64,000 nt of DNA from Aphanothece cf. minutissima CCALA 015. Its GTDB lineage: Bacteria; Cyanobacteriota; Cyanobacteriia; PCC-6307; Cyanobiaceae. This document shows positions 49,873 through 59,827 of the stretch, piece after piece. The stretch spans positions 434,001-498,000 of the forward strand of contig PVWP01000001.1 of the NCBI GenBank assembly GCA_003003925.1, in the 5' to 3' direction. The notes under the pieces are model-generated. The model did not search any database. It worked only from the letters and a program-made list of their open reading frames with translations, and was not told the origin of the DNA. Positions within the stretch are counted from its first letter, which is position 1. Every line of letters begins with the position of its first letter. The translations under genes were made by a program, and so were the position numbers.

Positions 49873-51129
49873 TCAGAGCAGCGGCAGCCGCAGCAGCTGG
49901 GCCCACAGCTCCGTGCCGGCCGCCAGGGATCCGGCCTCGGCGGGGATCTCCAGCAGCAGGTCGGCCCCCTGCAGCGAGCCGATGCGGGAGGAGGCCTGGC
50001 TGCCCTCCACCTGGGCCAGCAGGGCGCCGTCCCCATCCACCACCAAGCGGGCCCGGGCCAGCTCGGGCCGGCCGGTGCCCCGCTTCAGGGGCGAGGCCAG
50101 GCGCACCTTCAGCCGGGGCAGCGGCACCACCTCGCCCCCCTCCAGCTGCTGCAGGGCCGGCCACAGCAGCTGCAGGGCCGTGACCGCCGCGGCCACCGGG
50201 TTGCCGGGCAGGCCGAAGAAGGGCCGCGGCCCCAGCCGGCCGAAGGCGAAGGGCCGGCCGGGCTTGAGGAACAGCTTCCAGAAACCCACCTCCCCCAGCT
50301 CGGCCAGCAGGGGCCGGATCCAGTCGCTGTCGCCGGCCGAGACGCCGCCGGTGCTCACCACCACGTCGCAGCCGGCGGCCAGCTCCAGCAGCGCCTTGCG
50401 CAGGGCGGCGGGATCGTCGGCCACCACCCGCTGCTCGCTGACGGGGTAGCCCAGCCGCTCCAGCAGGGCCCGCAGCAGGGTGCCGTTGCTCTCCCAGATC
50501 TGGCCCGGCCCCCGGGCCGCACCGGCCGCCACCAGCTCATCGCCGCTGATCAGCAGACCCACCCGCGGCTGGACGCTCACCGCCAGCGCCGCCACGCCGC
50601 AGCTGGCCAGGCGCCCCAGGGTGGCGGCCCCGAGGCGGACCCCGGCCGGCAGCAGCTCGTCGCCGGCGGCGGCCTCCTCCTCGGGGGCGCGGATCCAGGG
50701 GTTGGGGCCCGCCTCTCCGGTCATCCGCAGGCACTCGGCCCCACCGCCGGCGCCGGGGCTCTCGGGGCTCACCAGCTCCTGGGGCAGCACCCGCTGGGCC
50801 CCCTCCGGCAGGGGGGCGCCGGTGAGGATCCGGATCGCCTCCCCCTCAGCCAGCACCCCCCCGTAGGGAGCTCCGGGGGCGGAACGGCCCACCAGGCGCC
50901 AGCGGCGGCCAGGGCCGGGAGCCTCGGCGTCGGCGATGGCGTAGCCATCCATGATCGAGGCCCGGAAACCCGGCACGGCCTCGGGGGCCCGCACCGGTTC
51001 GGCACTCACCCGGCCCAGGCAGCGCGCCAGCGGCAGCCGCTCACGGCCCGCCAGCGGCGTGATCGCCGCCAGCACGCGTCGCCGGGCCTCCTCCAGGGGC
51101 AGGCCCTCGCGGGGGAACGGCTCAGCCAT
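49873..51129 (-). CDS. moeA: MoeA, molybdopterin molybdenumtransferase
   Basis: 418 residues. Inserts molybdate into adenylylated molybdopterin. MoeA landmarks: [58 protein letters not shown] and [14 protein letters not shown]. Its start lies 8 nt inside the end of moaC, so the two are coupled. Last gene of a leftward run from the sirohydrochlorin chelatase-like gene through modA, modBC and moaC. Confidence 0.94.
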   Translation of the reverse strand: MAEPFPREGLPLEEARRRVLAAITPLAGRERLPLARCLGRVSAEPVRAPEAVPGFRASIMDGYAIADAEAPGPGRRWRLVGRSAPGAPYGGVLAEGEAIRILTGAPLPEGAQRVLPQELVSPESPGAGGGAECLRMTGEAGPNPWIRAPEEEAAAGDELLPAGVRLGAATLGRLASCGVAALAVSVQPRVGLLISGDELVAAGAARGPGQIWESNGTLLRALLERLGYPVSEQRVVADDPAALRKALLELAAGCDVVVSTGGVSAGDSDWIRPLLAELGEVGFWKLFLKPGRPFAFGRLGPRPFFGLPGNPVAAAVTALQLLWPALQQLEGGEVVPLPRLKVRLASPLKRGTGRPELARARLVVDGDGALLAQVEGSQASSRIGSLQGADLLLEIPAEAGSLAAGTELWAQLLRLPLL

Positions 51130-51637
51130 CGCTCGCCTCCGCCAGGCCCCGCACGGCGGGGTGCTCCCAGGGGCCCCGGCGCCCCCCCTCCTTGCGCAGC
51201 AGCCGTACCGGGCCGATGGTCATGGCCGGATCGGCCGACTTGACCATGTCGTAGAGGGTGAGCAGGCCCACCTGCACCGCCGTCAGCGCCTCCATCTCCA
51301 CGCCCGTGGCGCCGGTGGTGCGGGCGCTGGCCTCCAGCCGCAGCCCGCGGCCGTCGGCCATCGGCTCGATCCGCACCTCCAGCCCGGTGAGGGCGATGGG
51401 ATGGCACAGGGGGATCAGCTCCCAGGTGCGCTTGGCGCCCTGGATCGCCGCCACCCGGGCCACCGCCAGCACATCCCCCTTGGCCGCCCGGCCCTCCAGC
51501 ACCAGGGCCAGCACCTCGGGCGCCATGGTGATGCAGCCCTCGGCCACGGCGCGGCGGTCGCTGGCGGGGCGGTCGCCCACCTCCACCATGTGCACCTGGC
51601 CGGCGGCGTTGAGGTGGGAAAGGCCGGGCTGGCTCAT
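51122..51637 (-). CDS. moaC: MoaC, cyclic pyranopterin monophosphate synthase
   Basis: 171 residues from [20 protein letters not shown]. Conserved blocks [52 protein letters not shown] and LYDMVKSAD are all present. Acts with MoaA (not in this window) in the first step of cofactor synthesis. The in-frame ATG 45 nt upstream lacks homology. Overlaps moeA by 8 nt. Confidence 0.94.
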   Translation of the reverse strand: MSQPGLSHLNAAGQVHMVEVGDRPASDRRAVAEGCITMAPEVLALVLEGRAAKGDVLAVARVAAIQGAKRTWELIPLCHPIALTGLEVRIEPMADGRGLRLEASARTTGATGVEMEALTAVQVGLLTLYDMVKSADPAMTIGPVRLLRKEGGRRGPWEHPAVRGLAEASDG

Positions 51638-51678
51638 GCCGGGTCGGAGGCGTCGGGATGGTGCACACAGCATGGCGC

Positions 51679-53556
51679 TCATCGCAGCGGCAGCAGCCCG
51701 CCCGCGGGCAGGCAGAGCACCAGGGGGCCAGCAGCGGCGGCCGGTCCCAGGGCCTCCCAGGCCCGACGGGACAGCTCCACCAGGATCGGTTCGATCGGCC
51801 CGCCCCCCGGGAGATCCGCCCCCGCGGGGCTGGCCAGCGGCACCACCGAGACGGTGACGTGCCGCGGCCCCTCGCTCACCCCCACCACCCGGCAGGGCCA
51901 GTGGTGGGCGGCCCCGGGCACGGGGGCGGCGGCGAGCTCCAGCTGGTGGGCCCGCAGCCCCACGTGGCTGACGGCCGTCTCCAGGGGCTCCGGCAGTTCC
52001 AGGTCCAGGCCCCAGGTCGGGGCCCGCAGCCGGGTGGGCCCGAGACGCCGCACCGCCGCGATGTTCCGGCAGCCCGTGAGCCGCGCCACCGTCACGGCCC
52101 CGGGCCGCTCGAACACCTCCGCGCGGGGGCCGTGGCGCAGCAGCACCCCCCGGTCGATCACCAGCAGCTCCTCACCGAGGCGGTAGGCCTCCTCCATGTC
52201 GTGGGTCACCAGCAGGGTGGGCACCCCGGAGCGGGCCGTCAGGTCCTCCATCAGCTGTTGCAGGTGCCGGCGACGGTGGGTGTCCTGGGAGGAGAGGGGC
52301 TCATCCAGCAGCAGCAGGTCCGGATCGGTCACCAGGGCCCGGGCCAGGGCCGTGCGTTGCTGCTGGCCGCCCGAGAGCTGGGCGGGGAACAGCCGCGCCT
52401 GCTCCTGCAGCCCCACCGCCGCCAGCTGGGCGGCCACCCGGGCGTGGCGTTCGGCCAGCGGCAGGTGGGCCAGGCCGAAGCCCACGTTGGCGGCCACGGT
52501 CAGGTGGGGGAAAAGGGAATCGTTCTGGAGCATCACGGCGATGCGGCGCCGCTCCGGCGGCAGATCGAGCCCCCGCTCCGCATCGAACAGCACCCGGCCG
52601 TTGAGTTCGATCCTGCCGGTCCGGGGGCGCTCCAGCCCGGCCAGCAGGCGCAGCAGCAGGCTCTTGCCCGCGCCGGAGGGCCCCAGGATCGCCAGCCGAC
52701 GGCAGGAGGTGTCGAGGGCCAGCTCGAAGCGGAAGTCAGCGTGGCGCTGCTGCAGCGCGAAGGAGAGAGCGAAGGGGCGGCCGGGCGCCAGCGGGGACAC
52801 CGGAGGCCTCGGGGACGACGGAGGGCTGAGCAGAGGCGGCTGGGGCAGGGCCGTGGGGGACGCCGCGGCCACGGTGCCGGGCCGGCGGGAGCGGCGGGAG
52901 CGGCTCAGGAACAGCTGGACCAGCCCCAGGCAGAGCCCGTTGAGCAGCAGCACCTGGCCGGTCCACGCCCAGGCCCGGGCCAGGTCGCCGGCATCGACGG
53001 CCGCGTAGATCGCCAGGGGCAGGGTCTGGGTGCGGCCCGGGATGTTGCCCGCCAGCATCAGGGTGGTGCCGAACTCCCCCAGGGCCCGGGCGTAGCTCAG
53101 GCTCAGGCCTGCCCCCAACCCCGGCAGCACCAGGGGCAGGGTGATCCGCCGCCACACCCGCCAGGGCCCCGCTCCGAGGCTGCGAGCCACCCCCTCCAGG
53201 CCGGGATCCAGCTGCTCCAGCGACGCCAGCAGGGTGCGATACATCAGGGGGAAGGCCACCACCCCCGCGCTCAGCACCGTGGCGGGCCAGCTGAACACCA
53301 GCTCCAGGCCCAGCCGCGCCAGGGGCTCCCCAAGGGGGCCGTAGCGGCCCAGCAGCTGCAGCAGCACGAACCCCAGCACCGTGGGCGGCAGCACCAGGGG
53401 CGAGAGCAGCAGCAGGTCGGCCGAGGCGCGCCGCACACCCCGCCAGCGCCGCACCCGGTCGGCGGCGAGGAATCCGGCCGGAGCCACCAGCAGCACCGCC
53501 AGGGTGGCGCTGCGCAGCGACAGCACCAGGGGCGACAGGCCGGGGTCGGCCTCCAT
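51679..53556 (-). CDS. modB: ModBC fusion, molybdate ABC permease-ATPase
   Basis: 625 residues joining two transporter parts. Residues 1 to about 225 are the ModB permease with several membrane helices and the EAA-type loop [20 protein letters not shown]. After a Pro-rich linker comes ModC: Walker [18 protein letters not shown] (about 292), [15 protein letters not shown] (about 393), [12 protein letters not shown], and a C-terminal region that may sense molybdate. Such fusions are known in cyanobacteria. Shares one base with the modA stop (TGATG). Confidence 0.92.
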   Translation of the reverse strand: MEADPGLSPLVLSLRSATLAVLLVAPAGFLAADRVRRWRGVRRASADLLLLSPLVLPPTVLGFVLLQLLGRYGPLGEPLARLGLELVFSWPATVLSAGVVAFPLMYRTLLASLEQLDPGLEGVARSLGAGPWRVWRRITLPLVLPGLGAGLSLSYARALGEFGTTLMLAGNIPGRTQTLPLAIYAAVDAGDLARAWAWTGQVLLLNGLCLGLVQLFLSRSRRSRRPGTVAAASPTALPQPPLLSPPSSPRPPVSPLAPGRPFALSFALQQRHADFRFELALDTSCRRLAILGPSGAGKSLLLRLLAGLERPRTGRIELNGRVLFDAERGLDLPPERRRIAVMLQNDSLFPHLTVAANVGFGLAHLPLAERHARVAAQLAAVGLQEQARLFPAQLSGGQQQRTALARALVTDPDLLLLDEPLSSQDTHRRRHLQQLMEDLTARSGVPTLLVTHDMEEAYRLGEELLVIDRGVLLRHGPRAEVFERPGAVTVARLTGCRNIAAVRRLGPTRLRAPTWGLDLELPEPLETAVSHVGLRAHQLELAAAPVPGAAHHWPCRVVGVSEGPRHVTVSVVPLASPAGADLPGGGPIEPILVELSRRAWEALGPAAAAGPLVLCLPAGGLLPLR

Positions 53557-54383
53557 CAGGGGGCCCGACCGGGCAGGACCTCGAAGCCCTCGCGACGGAA
53601 CAGGGCCCCGGCGGCGGGGCTGCCCAGGGATCGCAGGTAGGCGCGGGCCAGCTGGGGCTGGCGGCTGCTGCGCAGCACCGCGCCGCTGTAGCGGATCGGG
53701 GCATGGCTGGCGAGCGGGGCGGTGGCCACCACCCGCAGTCCCCCCAGCTGCACCGCATCGCTGCGGTAGACGAAGCCGGCGTCCACGTTGCCCTCTGCCA
53801 CCGCCCGGGCCACAGCCCGCACCGATCCCAGGGGCACCAGCTTCCGGGCCACGGCCGCCGTGAGTCCGTAATGGGCCAGCACCTGGCGGGCGTAGTCGCC
53901 GGCCGGCACGGTGCCGTCACCGATGGCAATGCGCCGCACCCTGGGGCCCGCCAGTCCCGCGATGTCCAGAGGCCGCCGTGGCGATCGGGCCGGCACGACC
54001 AGCACCAGCCGGTTGCCGAGCACATCCCGCCGGCTGCCGGCCAGCAGCAGGCCCGCCCGCTCCAGGCTGTCCATCGGCCGGACGCCGGCGGAGAGGAACA
54101 CGTCCGCCGGCGCCCCCTGCTGGATCTGCTGTTGCAACAGCCCGGAGGCGCCGAAGTTGAACTGGGGCGGCGCCGCCCCCTGGCCCCTGGCGAAGGGAAC
54201 GGCCAGGGCCTGCAGCGGCCCCGAAAGGCTGGCCGCCGCACTCACCAGGAGCGGCGGTGCCGCGGCCCTGGCCTCGTCCTGGCGGCCGCCCGCCGCGGCC
54301 ACCAGGGCACCGACGAGCAGGGGTCCGGCCAGCAGGGCCGCGACCGCTGCACGCCGGGGCAGGGGGGTGGCCATCAGCGGCAC
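53556..54383 (-). CDS. modA: ModA, molybdate-binding protein
   Basis: 275 residues. N-terminal signal peptide (RRAAVAALLAGPLLVGALVA), then the mature start LLVSAAASLSGPLQALAVPF, whose SAASL segment binds the oxyanion. FNFGASGLLQQQIQQGAPAD, VFLSAG and AVAEGNVDAGFVYRSDA are typical of ModA. Delivers molybdate (or tungstate) to the ModBC fusion. Confidence 0.92.
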   Translation of the reverse strand: MPLMATPLPRRAAVAALLAGPLLVGALVAAAGGRQDEARAAAPPLLVSAAASLSGPLQALAVPFARGQGAAPPQFNFGASGLLQQQIQQGAPADVFLSAGVRPMDSLERAGLLLAGSRRDVLGNRLVLVVPARSPRRPLDIAGLAGPRVRRIAIGDGTVPAGDYARQVLAHYGLTAAVARKLVPLGSVRAVARAVAEGNVDAGFVYRSDAVQLGGLRVVATAPLASHAPIRYSGAVLRSSRQPQLARAYLRSLGSPAAGALFRREGFEVLPGRAP

Positions 54384-54391
54384 TGTCAGCG

Positions 54392-55201
54392 TCAGAAGGG
54401 TATCGGCATCGCCACATCGGCGGGCGACGGGGCGCAGGACGGCACCCGCTCCTGGACCACCGCGCCGACGACGACGATCGAGGGGGAGGCGAAGGCCTCG
54501 GCCTCCACCCGGTCGGCCAGCACCTCCAGGGTGGCCACCAGCTGGCGCTGGCCCCGCACGGTGCCCTGCTGGATCACGGCGGCGGGGGTGGTGGGGGCCA
54601 GTCCGCCCGCCACCAGCTCCGCGACGATGTGGCGCAGGTTGTGCAGGCCCATGTAGATCACCAGCCCGTCGCTGCTGCGGGCCAGGCCGCGCCAGTCGAC
54701 GCCGGGGCGGCGCTTGTCGATCTCCTCATGGCCGGTCACGAAGGTGACGCTCGATCCGGCCCGGCGGTGGGTGACGGGAATGCCGGCATAGGCGGGGGCG
54801 GCGATGCCGGCCGTGACCCCCGGCACCACCTGCACCGGGATTCCGTGGGCCGCCAGGTGGGCCGCCTCCTCCCCACCGCGGCCGAACAGGAACGGATCGC
54901 CGCCCTTGAGGCGCACGATCAGCCGCCGGCGCCCGGCCAGCTCCCGCAGCACGGCGTTGGTGCTGGGCTGGGGCACCGAATGGTGGCCGCGGCGCTTGCC
55001 CACGAAGTGCCGCTCACAGCCCTGGGGCACCAGATCCAGCAGGGCGGTGGGCACCAGGGAGTCGTAGACGAGGGCATCGCACTGCTGCAGCAGCCGGTGG
55101 GCCCGCAGGGTGAGCAGGTCCGGATCCCCCGGGCCCGCCCCCACCAGGTACACGGTCCCGGGGCCGTCCTCGATGGGGGGGGCCGGGGTCTCGTCGGTCA
55201 T
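54392..55201 (-). CDS. cobA: Uroporphyrinogen-III C-methyltransferase (SUMT)
   Basis: 269 residues. SAM-dependent enzyme that makes precorrin-2 for sirohaem or cobalamin. Landmarks: VYLVGAGPGDPDLLTLRA, ALVYDSLV, RLKGGDPFLFGRGGEEAAHL, VVPGVTAGIAAPAYAGIPVT and VIYMGLHNL. No CysG-type N-terminal domain. Between a sirohydrochlorin chelatase-like gene and modA, it suggests supply of sirohaem for nitrite reductase next to molybdenum cofactor for nitrate reductase. Confidence 0.93.
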   Translation of the reverse strand: MTDETPAPPIEDGPGTVYLVGAGPGDPDLLTLRAHRLLQQCDALVYDSLVPTALLDLVPQGCERHFVGKRRGHHSVPQPSTNAVLRELAGRRRLIVRLKGGDPFLFGRGGEEAAHLAAHGIPVQVVPGVTAGIAAPAYAGIPVTHRRAGSSVTFVTGHEEIDKRRPGVDWRGLARSSDGLVIYMGLHNLRHIVAELVAGGLAPTTPAAVIQQGTVRGQRQLVATLEVLADRVEAEAFASPSIVVVGAVVQERVPSCAPSPADVAMPIPF

Positions 55202-55208
55202 GGCTCCG

Positions 55209-55865
55209 TCATGGCAGTGCCATCAGGGCCTCCAGCACCACGGCCCGGAACCGGGGCCGCTGCAGCAGCGGCAGGCCCAGCGATGGTGGCAGGGCGTCGG
55301 TGAGCCGGTTGGCCGCCAGGGCCAGGGGCAGGGCGGGACGAGGCAGGGACAGCGGAGCGTCCTCGGAATTGGGGGCACTGTATGGAGTGGCGTGGCAGCG
55401 GGCACCGGTGGCCGCCTCCAGGTGGGCCAGGAAAGCCACCCCCAGCGGACCCTCCAGCGGGTGATGCAGCAGCCAGGGTGCTGGCTGGGCAGGGGCTCCG
55501 GCCGGCTGAACCGGCGCCGGCAGCGCCGCCAGCTCGGCGGCCAGGGCCCGCTGCCAGGCGGGCCAGGCCCCCAGGAACGGCAGGCGCCGCACCGGCCCGC
55601 GCCGGCGGCAGCGCTCGGCGATCCGCGGCACGTCCCGGCGCACATGGCTGCCGGGCAGGAGAAACAGGGGCACCAGCACCAGGGGGGCGGCGGCGCTGCC
55701 GCAGGGAACCGCCGGCGGCTCCCCCGCCGTCAGCGCCTCGAGCCCCACCGCAGCGCCGCGCCCCGCCTCCAGCTCCCTGGCCAGGGCCTGCAGTTCGGCG
55801 GGGATGGCGCCACCGGCACGGCCATGCACCACCAGCAACAGGGGGCTTGCGATGATCCCGGGCAT
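55209..55865 (-). CDS. CbiX/SirB-like sirohydrochlorin chelatase family protein
   Basis: 218 residues from MPGIIASPLLLVVHGRAGGA. The N-terminal HG of VVHGRAGGAI corresponds to the metal-binding His of CbiX/SirB, and APLVLVPLFLLPGSHVRRDV to the second conserved stretch with its His. Would insert Fe or Co into the precorrin-2-derived ring. It is immediately upstream of SUMT (7 nt), which strengthens the call. The second half is diverged, so substrate is uncertain. Confidence 0.72.
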   Translation of the reverse strand: MPGIIASPLLLVVHGRAGGAIPAELQALARELEAGRGAAVGLEALTAGEPPAVPCGSAAAPLVLVPLFLLPGSHVRRDVPRIAERCRRRGPVRRLPFLGAWPAWQRALAAELAALPAPVQPAGAPAQPAPWLLHHPLEGPLGVAFLAHLEAATGARCHATPYSAPNSEDAPLSLPRPALPLALAANRLTDALPPSLGLPLLQRPRFRAVVLEALMALP

Positions 55866-55905
55866 GCCCCTCACCCTAGGGATCACCGTAAGGAGGTCGC
55901 CGCGC

Positions 55906-57021
55906 ATGTCGACGCCGAGCCCCGGGGGGGAATGGACGGCGCAGCGGCGGCTGGAGCGGGCGGAGGCGCTGGGGGCCGACCCGCGCCGCTTCCGCGAACT
56001 GATCGCCGCCCTGGGCAGCGGCGAACGCAGCGGCCGGGCCCTGAGCCGGGCCGAAGCCGGCGAAGCCCTCGATCTGCTGCTCGACGGGTGCTGCACGGAC
56101 GCCCAGGCCGGCGCCTTCCTGATCGCCCATCGCCTGCGGCGCCCGGAGCCCCAGGAGCTGGCCGGCATGCTCGACAGCTACGCACGCCGCGGACCGCGGC
56201 TGGCGGCGAGCCCGCGCCGGGTGCTGAGTTTCGGGGTGCCCTTCGATGGCCGCAGCCGCTCGGCGCCGCTGCTGCCGCTGGTGGCCCTGCTGCTGGTGGC
56301 GGCGGGGGCCGGGGTGGTGCTGCACGGCGGCGATCCGATGCCGGTGAAGTACGGCCTCACCACGGCCGAAGCCCTGGCCGCCCTCGACCTCGACCGCCGC
56401 GGCCTCCCCTGGGACGCGGTGAACCGCCATTTCGCCGCCGAGGGGCTGGCCCTGCTCCACCAGCCGACCCACTTCCCGGCGGCGGAGCGGCTGGTGCCGC
56501 TGCGGGAGCAGATCGGCAAGCGCCCGCCGGTCGCCACCCTGGAACTGCTCTGGAGCTGCCACCCCGGACCCCACCTGCAGGTCAGCGGCTTCGTCCACGC
56601 CCCGACCGAGCGGCTGGCCGGCGAGGCCCTGGCTGCCACCGGCCAGGACGACCTGCTTCTGATCAAGGGGCTGGAGGGGGGCGTGGAGCTGCCCACCAAC
56701 CGGGTGGCGATCGCCTCCCACCGGGTGGGGGGAGCGGCCGGTGGGGCGGAACGCCTGATCCTGCGGGCCCGCGACCACGGCCTCGGGGCGCCCGAGGTGC
56801 CGCTCGAAAGCCTGGCCCAGTGGCGGGACCAGGCCCGGGAGGCCCTGGCCGGCTCCGGACCGCTGCGGCCTGGACTGATCTGGAACGGCGGCTTCCTGCT
56901 CTGGCGCGCCGGGATCAGCGACAGCCTCCCGGCGGGGCTGACCCGGGCGGAACGGCTGCTGGAGGACGGGGCGGTGGAGCAGGGCCGCCGCCAGCTGGCC
57001 GACGGGCTGACGGCGCGCTGA
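55906..57021 (+). CDS. Anthranilate phosphoribosyltransferase-like (TrpD2/YbiB type) protein
   Basis: 371 residues from ATG 55906, which has AGGAGG 9 nt upstream. N-terminal helical domain (LSRAEAGEALDLLLDGCCTD, AQAGAFLIAHRLR), then the Rossmann-like domain with VLSFGVPFDGRSRSAPLLP, AAGAGVVLHGGDPMPVKYGL and DDLLLIKGLEGGVELPTNR. TrpD2-type proteins bind nucleic acid and lack the anthranilate reaction. In cyanobacteria this group often lies near nitrate assimilation genes, in line with the neighbours. Divergent from the chelatase-SUMT-mod run. Confidence 0.8.
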   Translation: MSTPSPGGEWTAQRRLERAEALGADPRRFRELIAALGSGERSGRALSRAEAGEALDLLLDGCCTDAQAGAFLIAHRLRRPEPQELAGMLDSYARRGPRLAASPRRVLSFGVPFDGRSRSAPLLPLVALLLVAAGAGVVLHGGDPMPVKYGLTTAEALAALDLDRRGLPWDAVNRHFAAEGLALLHQPTHFPAAERLVPLREQIGKRPPVATLELLWSCHPGPHLQVSGFVHAPTERLAGEALAATGQDDLLLIKGLEGGVELPTNRVAIASHRVGGAAGGAERLILRARDHGLGAPEVPLESLAQWRDQAREALAGSGPLRPGLIWNGGFLLWRAGISDSLPAGLTRAERLLEDGAVEQGRRQLADGLTAR

Positions 57022-57036
57022 CCATGGCACCGGCCC

Positions 57037-57795
57037 TCAGAGCAGGGGATACCCCCCGAGCAGGGCGCCGATCCGATCCAGCAGGTTGTTGATCAGCCGG
57101 CGCCCCTGGCGCTCCCCCTCCTCCCCCCAGCCCTCCCGACCGGCCCGCAGCTGCTCCACCCCGTCCGGGCCCAGGGCGAGGCGCACGTAGTCACCGTCCT
57201 CCTCGAGCCAGGTCTCCAGGGCGGCGTCCGTCACCTCCACGTGGAACTGGAGCCCGTGGGCGTGGTGCCCGATGCGGAACATCTGTTCGGTGCAGAGGGG
57301 CGTCGACCCCAGCAGGACGGCGGCGGCTGGGAGCCGGATCCGGTCCCCGTGCCAGTGCAGGGCCGGCAGGGCGGCGCCGAGCCCCGCCAGCACAGGCTCC
57401 TGATCCTCGGGCCGTGTCCAGGCCACCGGCTCCCAGCCCACTTCGTACGCCCGTACGGGCGGGTCCCCCGCCGTCAGTGGCACCACCTGCCCACCGGCGG
57501 CGAAGGCCAGCAGCTGGGCCCCCAGGCACAGCCCCACCACCGGGCGCTCGCACTCCAGGCACTCCCGCAGCAGGGCCACCTCCGCCTCCAGCCAGGGAAA
57601 CGACGGCGATCCGATGTCACCCACCCCCATCGGTCCCCCCAGCACCAACAGGGCCTGGCCGGGCCCGAGCCGGGGCATCGGCTCCCCCCGGTCGGGCCGG
57701 CACACCGTCACGTCCCAGCCCCGGCGTCGGGCCTCCTCGCCGAAACGACCCGGACCTTCGCGCTCCAGGTGCTGGAGCACCACCAGATGGGACAT
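57037..57795 (-). CDS. Class I glutamine amidotransferase-like protein
   Basis: 252 residues from MSHLVVLQHLEREGPGRF. Catalytic Cys in RPVVGLCLGAQLLAFAAGG, His/Glu in HGLQFHVEVT; LLVLGGPMGVGD is the oxyanion strand. Stand-alone GATase1 of the GMP-synthase-like type; the acceptor is unknown. Convergent with the TrpD2-like gene; its start faces the small membrane protein gene. Confidence 0.88.
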   Translation of the reverse strand: MSHLVVLQHLEREGPGRFGEEARRRGWDVTVCRPDRGEPMPRLGPGQALLVLGGPMGVGDIGSPSFPWLEAEVALLRECLECERPVVGLCLGAQLLAFAAGGQVVPLTAGDPPVRAYEVGWEPVAWTRPEDQEPVLAGLGAALPALHWHGDRIRLPAAAVLLGSTPLCTEQMFRIGHHAHGLQFHVEVTDAALETWLEEDGDYVRLALGPDGVEQLRAGREGWGEEGERQGRRLINNLLDRIGALLGGYPLL

Positions 57796-57858
57796 GGGTG
57801 GGCAGGACGGCGATGGGAGCCCCAGCATGGGGGCGTCCGCCGCTCCGGGCCAGGTTCC

Positions 57859-58080
57859 ATGGGCAGCGATCCCAGCCTCCGCCAGCTGCTGACGCTGGTG
57901 ATCGGGTCGATCGGGCTGGGCTACCTGCTCTACGGCCGGAAGCAGGCCCATGCGGTGGCCCTGGGCTGCGGCGTGCTGCTGATGGTGGTTCCCTACGGCA
58001 TCAGCCACCTGCCGGCCCTGGTGGCCATCGCCCTGCTGCTGATGGTGCTTCCATTTCTTCTGCACCGATTCCTCGTCTGA
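57859..58080 (+). CDS. Small membrane protein, 73 aa
   Basis: MGSDPSLRQLLTLVIGSIGL starts it; three hydrophobic segments (LLTLVIGSIGLGYLLYG, AVALGCGVLLMVVPYGI, LVAIALLLMVLPFLLHRF) suggest a small helical-hairpin membrane protein. No named family, though similar small proteins are common in bacteria. DUF924 gene follows after 3 nt, so they are probably cotranscribed. Confidence 0.65.
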   Translation: MGSDPSLRQLLTLVIGSIGLGYLLYGRKQAHAVALGCGVLLMVVPYGISHLPALVAIALLLMVLPFLLHRFLV

Positions 58081-58083
58081 ACC

Positions 58084-58629
58084 ATGCCGACCCCGCAGGA
58101 GGTTCTGCGCTTCTGGTTCGAGGAGACGCCCCCCTCCGCCTGGTTCCGACCCGGTCCCGACCGCGACCGGACCGTGCGGGAACGGTTCGGGGCCCTCACC
58201 GACCAGGCCCTGGACGGCGGCCTGGCCCCCTGGGGGGAACGCCCCGCCGAGGCCCTGGCCCTGCTGCTGGTGCTCGACCAGTTCCCGCGGCAGATCTGGC
58301 GCGACCAGGCCCGCGCCTTCGCCGGCGATGGTCAGGCCCTGGCCCTGACGCTGCGGGCCGTCGAGGCCGGCTGGGTGGCGGCGGAGCCGGCACCGGAACG
58401 GCGGCCGTTCTGGCTGATGCCCCTGATGCACAGCGAGGATCCGGCGGTGCAGGAGCTGGGCCTGCCCCTGTTCGAGCGCCACACCGACGCCCGCACAGCG
58501 GAGTTCGCCCGCCGCCACCAGGCGGTGATCGCCCGCTTCGGCCGCTTCCCCCACCGCAACCGGATCCTCGGGCGGCCGAGCCTCCCTGAGGAGGAGGCGT
58601 TCCTGCAGCAGCCCGGCTCCCGCTTCTGA
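58084..58629 (+). CDS. DUF924 family protein
   Basis: 181 residues, PTPQEVLRFWFEETPPSAWF, LLVLDQFPRQIWRDQARAFA, FWLMPLMHSEDPAVQELGLP and FPHRNRILGRPSLPEEEAFL are hallmark stretches. Helical (TPR-like) protein of unknown function, full length. Confidence 0.9.
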   Translation: MPTPQEVLRFWFEETPPSAWFRPGPDRDRTVRERFGALTDQALDGGLAPWGERPAEALALLLVLDQFPRQIWRDQARAFAGDGQALALTLRAVEAGWVAAEPAPERRPFWLMPLMHSEDPAVQELGLPLFERHTDARTAEFARRHQAVIARFGRFPHRNRILGRPSLPEEEAFLQQPGSRF

Positions 58630-58636
58630 GTCCCCG

Positions 58637-59575
58637 ATGACCGATCCCTTCGATACCGGCGACGCCCCGGCCGCCGGCACCACGGCCGACGCCGCAGAAA
58701 CCGCCGACGACGCCGCGAGCCTGCGGGCCGCCGAGGCCACCGCCCACCGGCTGGCCGGCGAGCTGTTTCCCTGGGACCTCACCCGGGCCCTGGAGCTGGC
58801 CCTGCTCAAGACCTTCTGTGTGCCCACCATCTCCGGCCTGCTGGCCCGCACCGGGGAATTCGAGCGCCGGCCCCGCAAGCGCTATGACGACACCGGTCTG
58901 ATGGTGGCCGAACTGCTGCGCCATGGGCTGGACAGCCCGGCCGGGGCGGCGGTGATCGAGCGCATGAACCGCATCCACGGTCATTACGCGATCGGCAACG
59001 ACGATTTCCTCTACGTGCTCTCCACCTTCGTGGCCGAGCCGATCCGCTGGCTGGCGCGCTACGGCTGGCGGCCCCTGACCCCCCTGGAGCAGGAGCACCT
59101 GTTCCGGTTCTGGCGCGGGGTGGGCGAGCGCATGGGGATCGTGGACCTGCCGGACACCCTGGCCGACCTGCTGGCCCTGAACGAACGGGTGGAGCGGGAG
59201 GCCTTCGCCCCGGCGGCCACCAACCGGCGCATCGCCGACGCCACCCTGGCCATGCTCCTGGCCAACTGGCCCGCCCCCCTGCGCCCCGCCCTGCGCTGGG
59301 CACTGATGGGCCTGCTCGACCACCAGACCTGCGCGGCCCTGGGCTGGAGCAGGGCGCCCGAGGGGCTGCAGGCGCTGGTGCTGCAGGCCCTGCGGGCCCG
59401 CAGCCGGGCCGCCGCCCTGGTGGCCGGAGTCCGTGCCGGGCTGGGCAGGCCGACCCCCGCCCGCTTCTATTCCCAGCGCCCCACCCCGAGCTACGGCGCC
59501 ACCTTCCACCTCGAGCAGCTGGGGCCGCCGCCGCTGCTGGACCAGCTGGCACCGCCCCCCTCCGAGGGTCCCTGA
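58637..59575 (+). CDS. MpaB-like oxygenase (DUF2236)
   Basis: 312 residues. After an acidic leader, LFPWDLTRALELALLKTFCV and the conserved core RMNRIHGHYAIGNDDFLYVL, TFVAEPIRWL, with His in HGHY likely binding haem or metal as in latex-clearing/MpaB relatives. Predicted oxygenase or hydrolase acting on a hydrophobic substrate. Starts 7 nt after DUF924. Confidence 0.82.
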   Translation: MTDPFDTGDAPAAGTTADAAETADDAASLRAAEATAHRLAGELFPWDLTRALELALLKTFCVPTISGLLARTGEFERRPRKRYDDTGLMVAELLRHGLDSPAGAAVIERMNRIHGHYAIGNDDFLYVLSTFVAEPIRWLARYGWRPLTPLEQEHLFRFWRGVGERMGIVDLPDTLADLLALNERVEREAFAPAATNRRIADATLAMLLANWPAPLRPALRWALMGLLDHQTCAALGWSRAPEGLQALVLQALRARSRAAALVAGVRAGLGRPTPARFYSQRPTPSYGATFHLEQLGPPPLLDQLAPPPSEGP

Positions 59576-59642
59576 GCTCCCCGGCGCTGCCCGCCCCGCC
59601 GGCCCTGGCTAAGCAGGAGATACCGCTGCCTTCCCGCCAGCC

Positions 59643-59804
59643 ATGGCCGCCCCCTTCCAGTCCCCCCACTTCGCCGTCGTGCGCACGGAGGATGGCTGGA
59701 TCCTCGAGGCCCGCGTCACCAAGGATCTCGACGGCGACTGGCTGCTGAGCCGCCACGAGCTGGAGGAGCTGCACGGGCTGCTGGAACGGGTGATCGCCCC
59801 CTGA
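59643..59804 (+). CDS. Small conserved-looking protein, 53 aa
   Basis: MAAPFQSPHFAVVRTEDGWI, LEARVTKDLDGDWLLSRHEL, EELHGLLERVIAP. A two-strand-plus-helix pattern, soluble. Reads in phase with good coding character and sits between the MpaB-like gene and the permease, 23 nt before the permease. No family known. Confidence 0.5.
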   Translation: MAAPFQSPHFAVVRTEDGWILEARVTKDLDGDWLLSRHELEELHGLLERVIAP

Positions 59805-59827
59805 CCCGCCCCGCTCCCCCCGATCCG

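Noticed and set aside
51679..53556. ModBC fusion as a novel arrangement
   Set aside because: ModB-ModC fusions are already known in cyanobacteria; both parts look normal.
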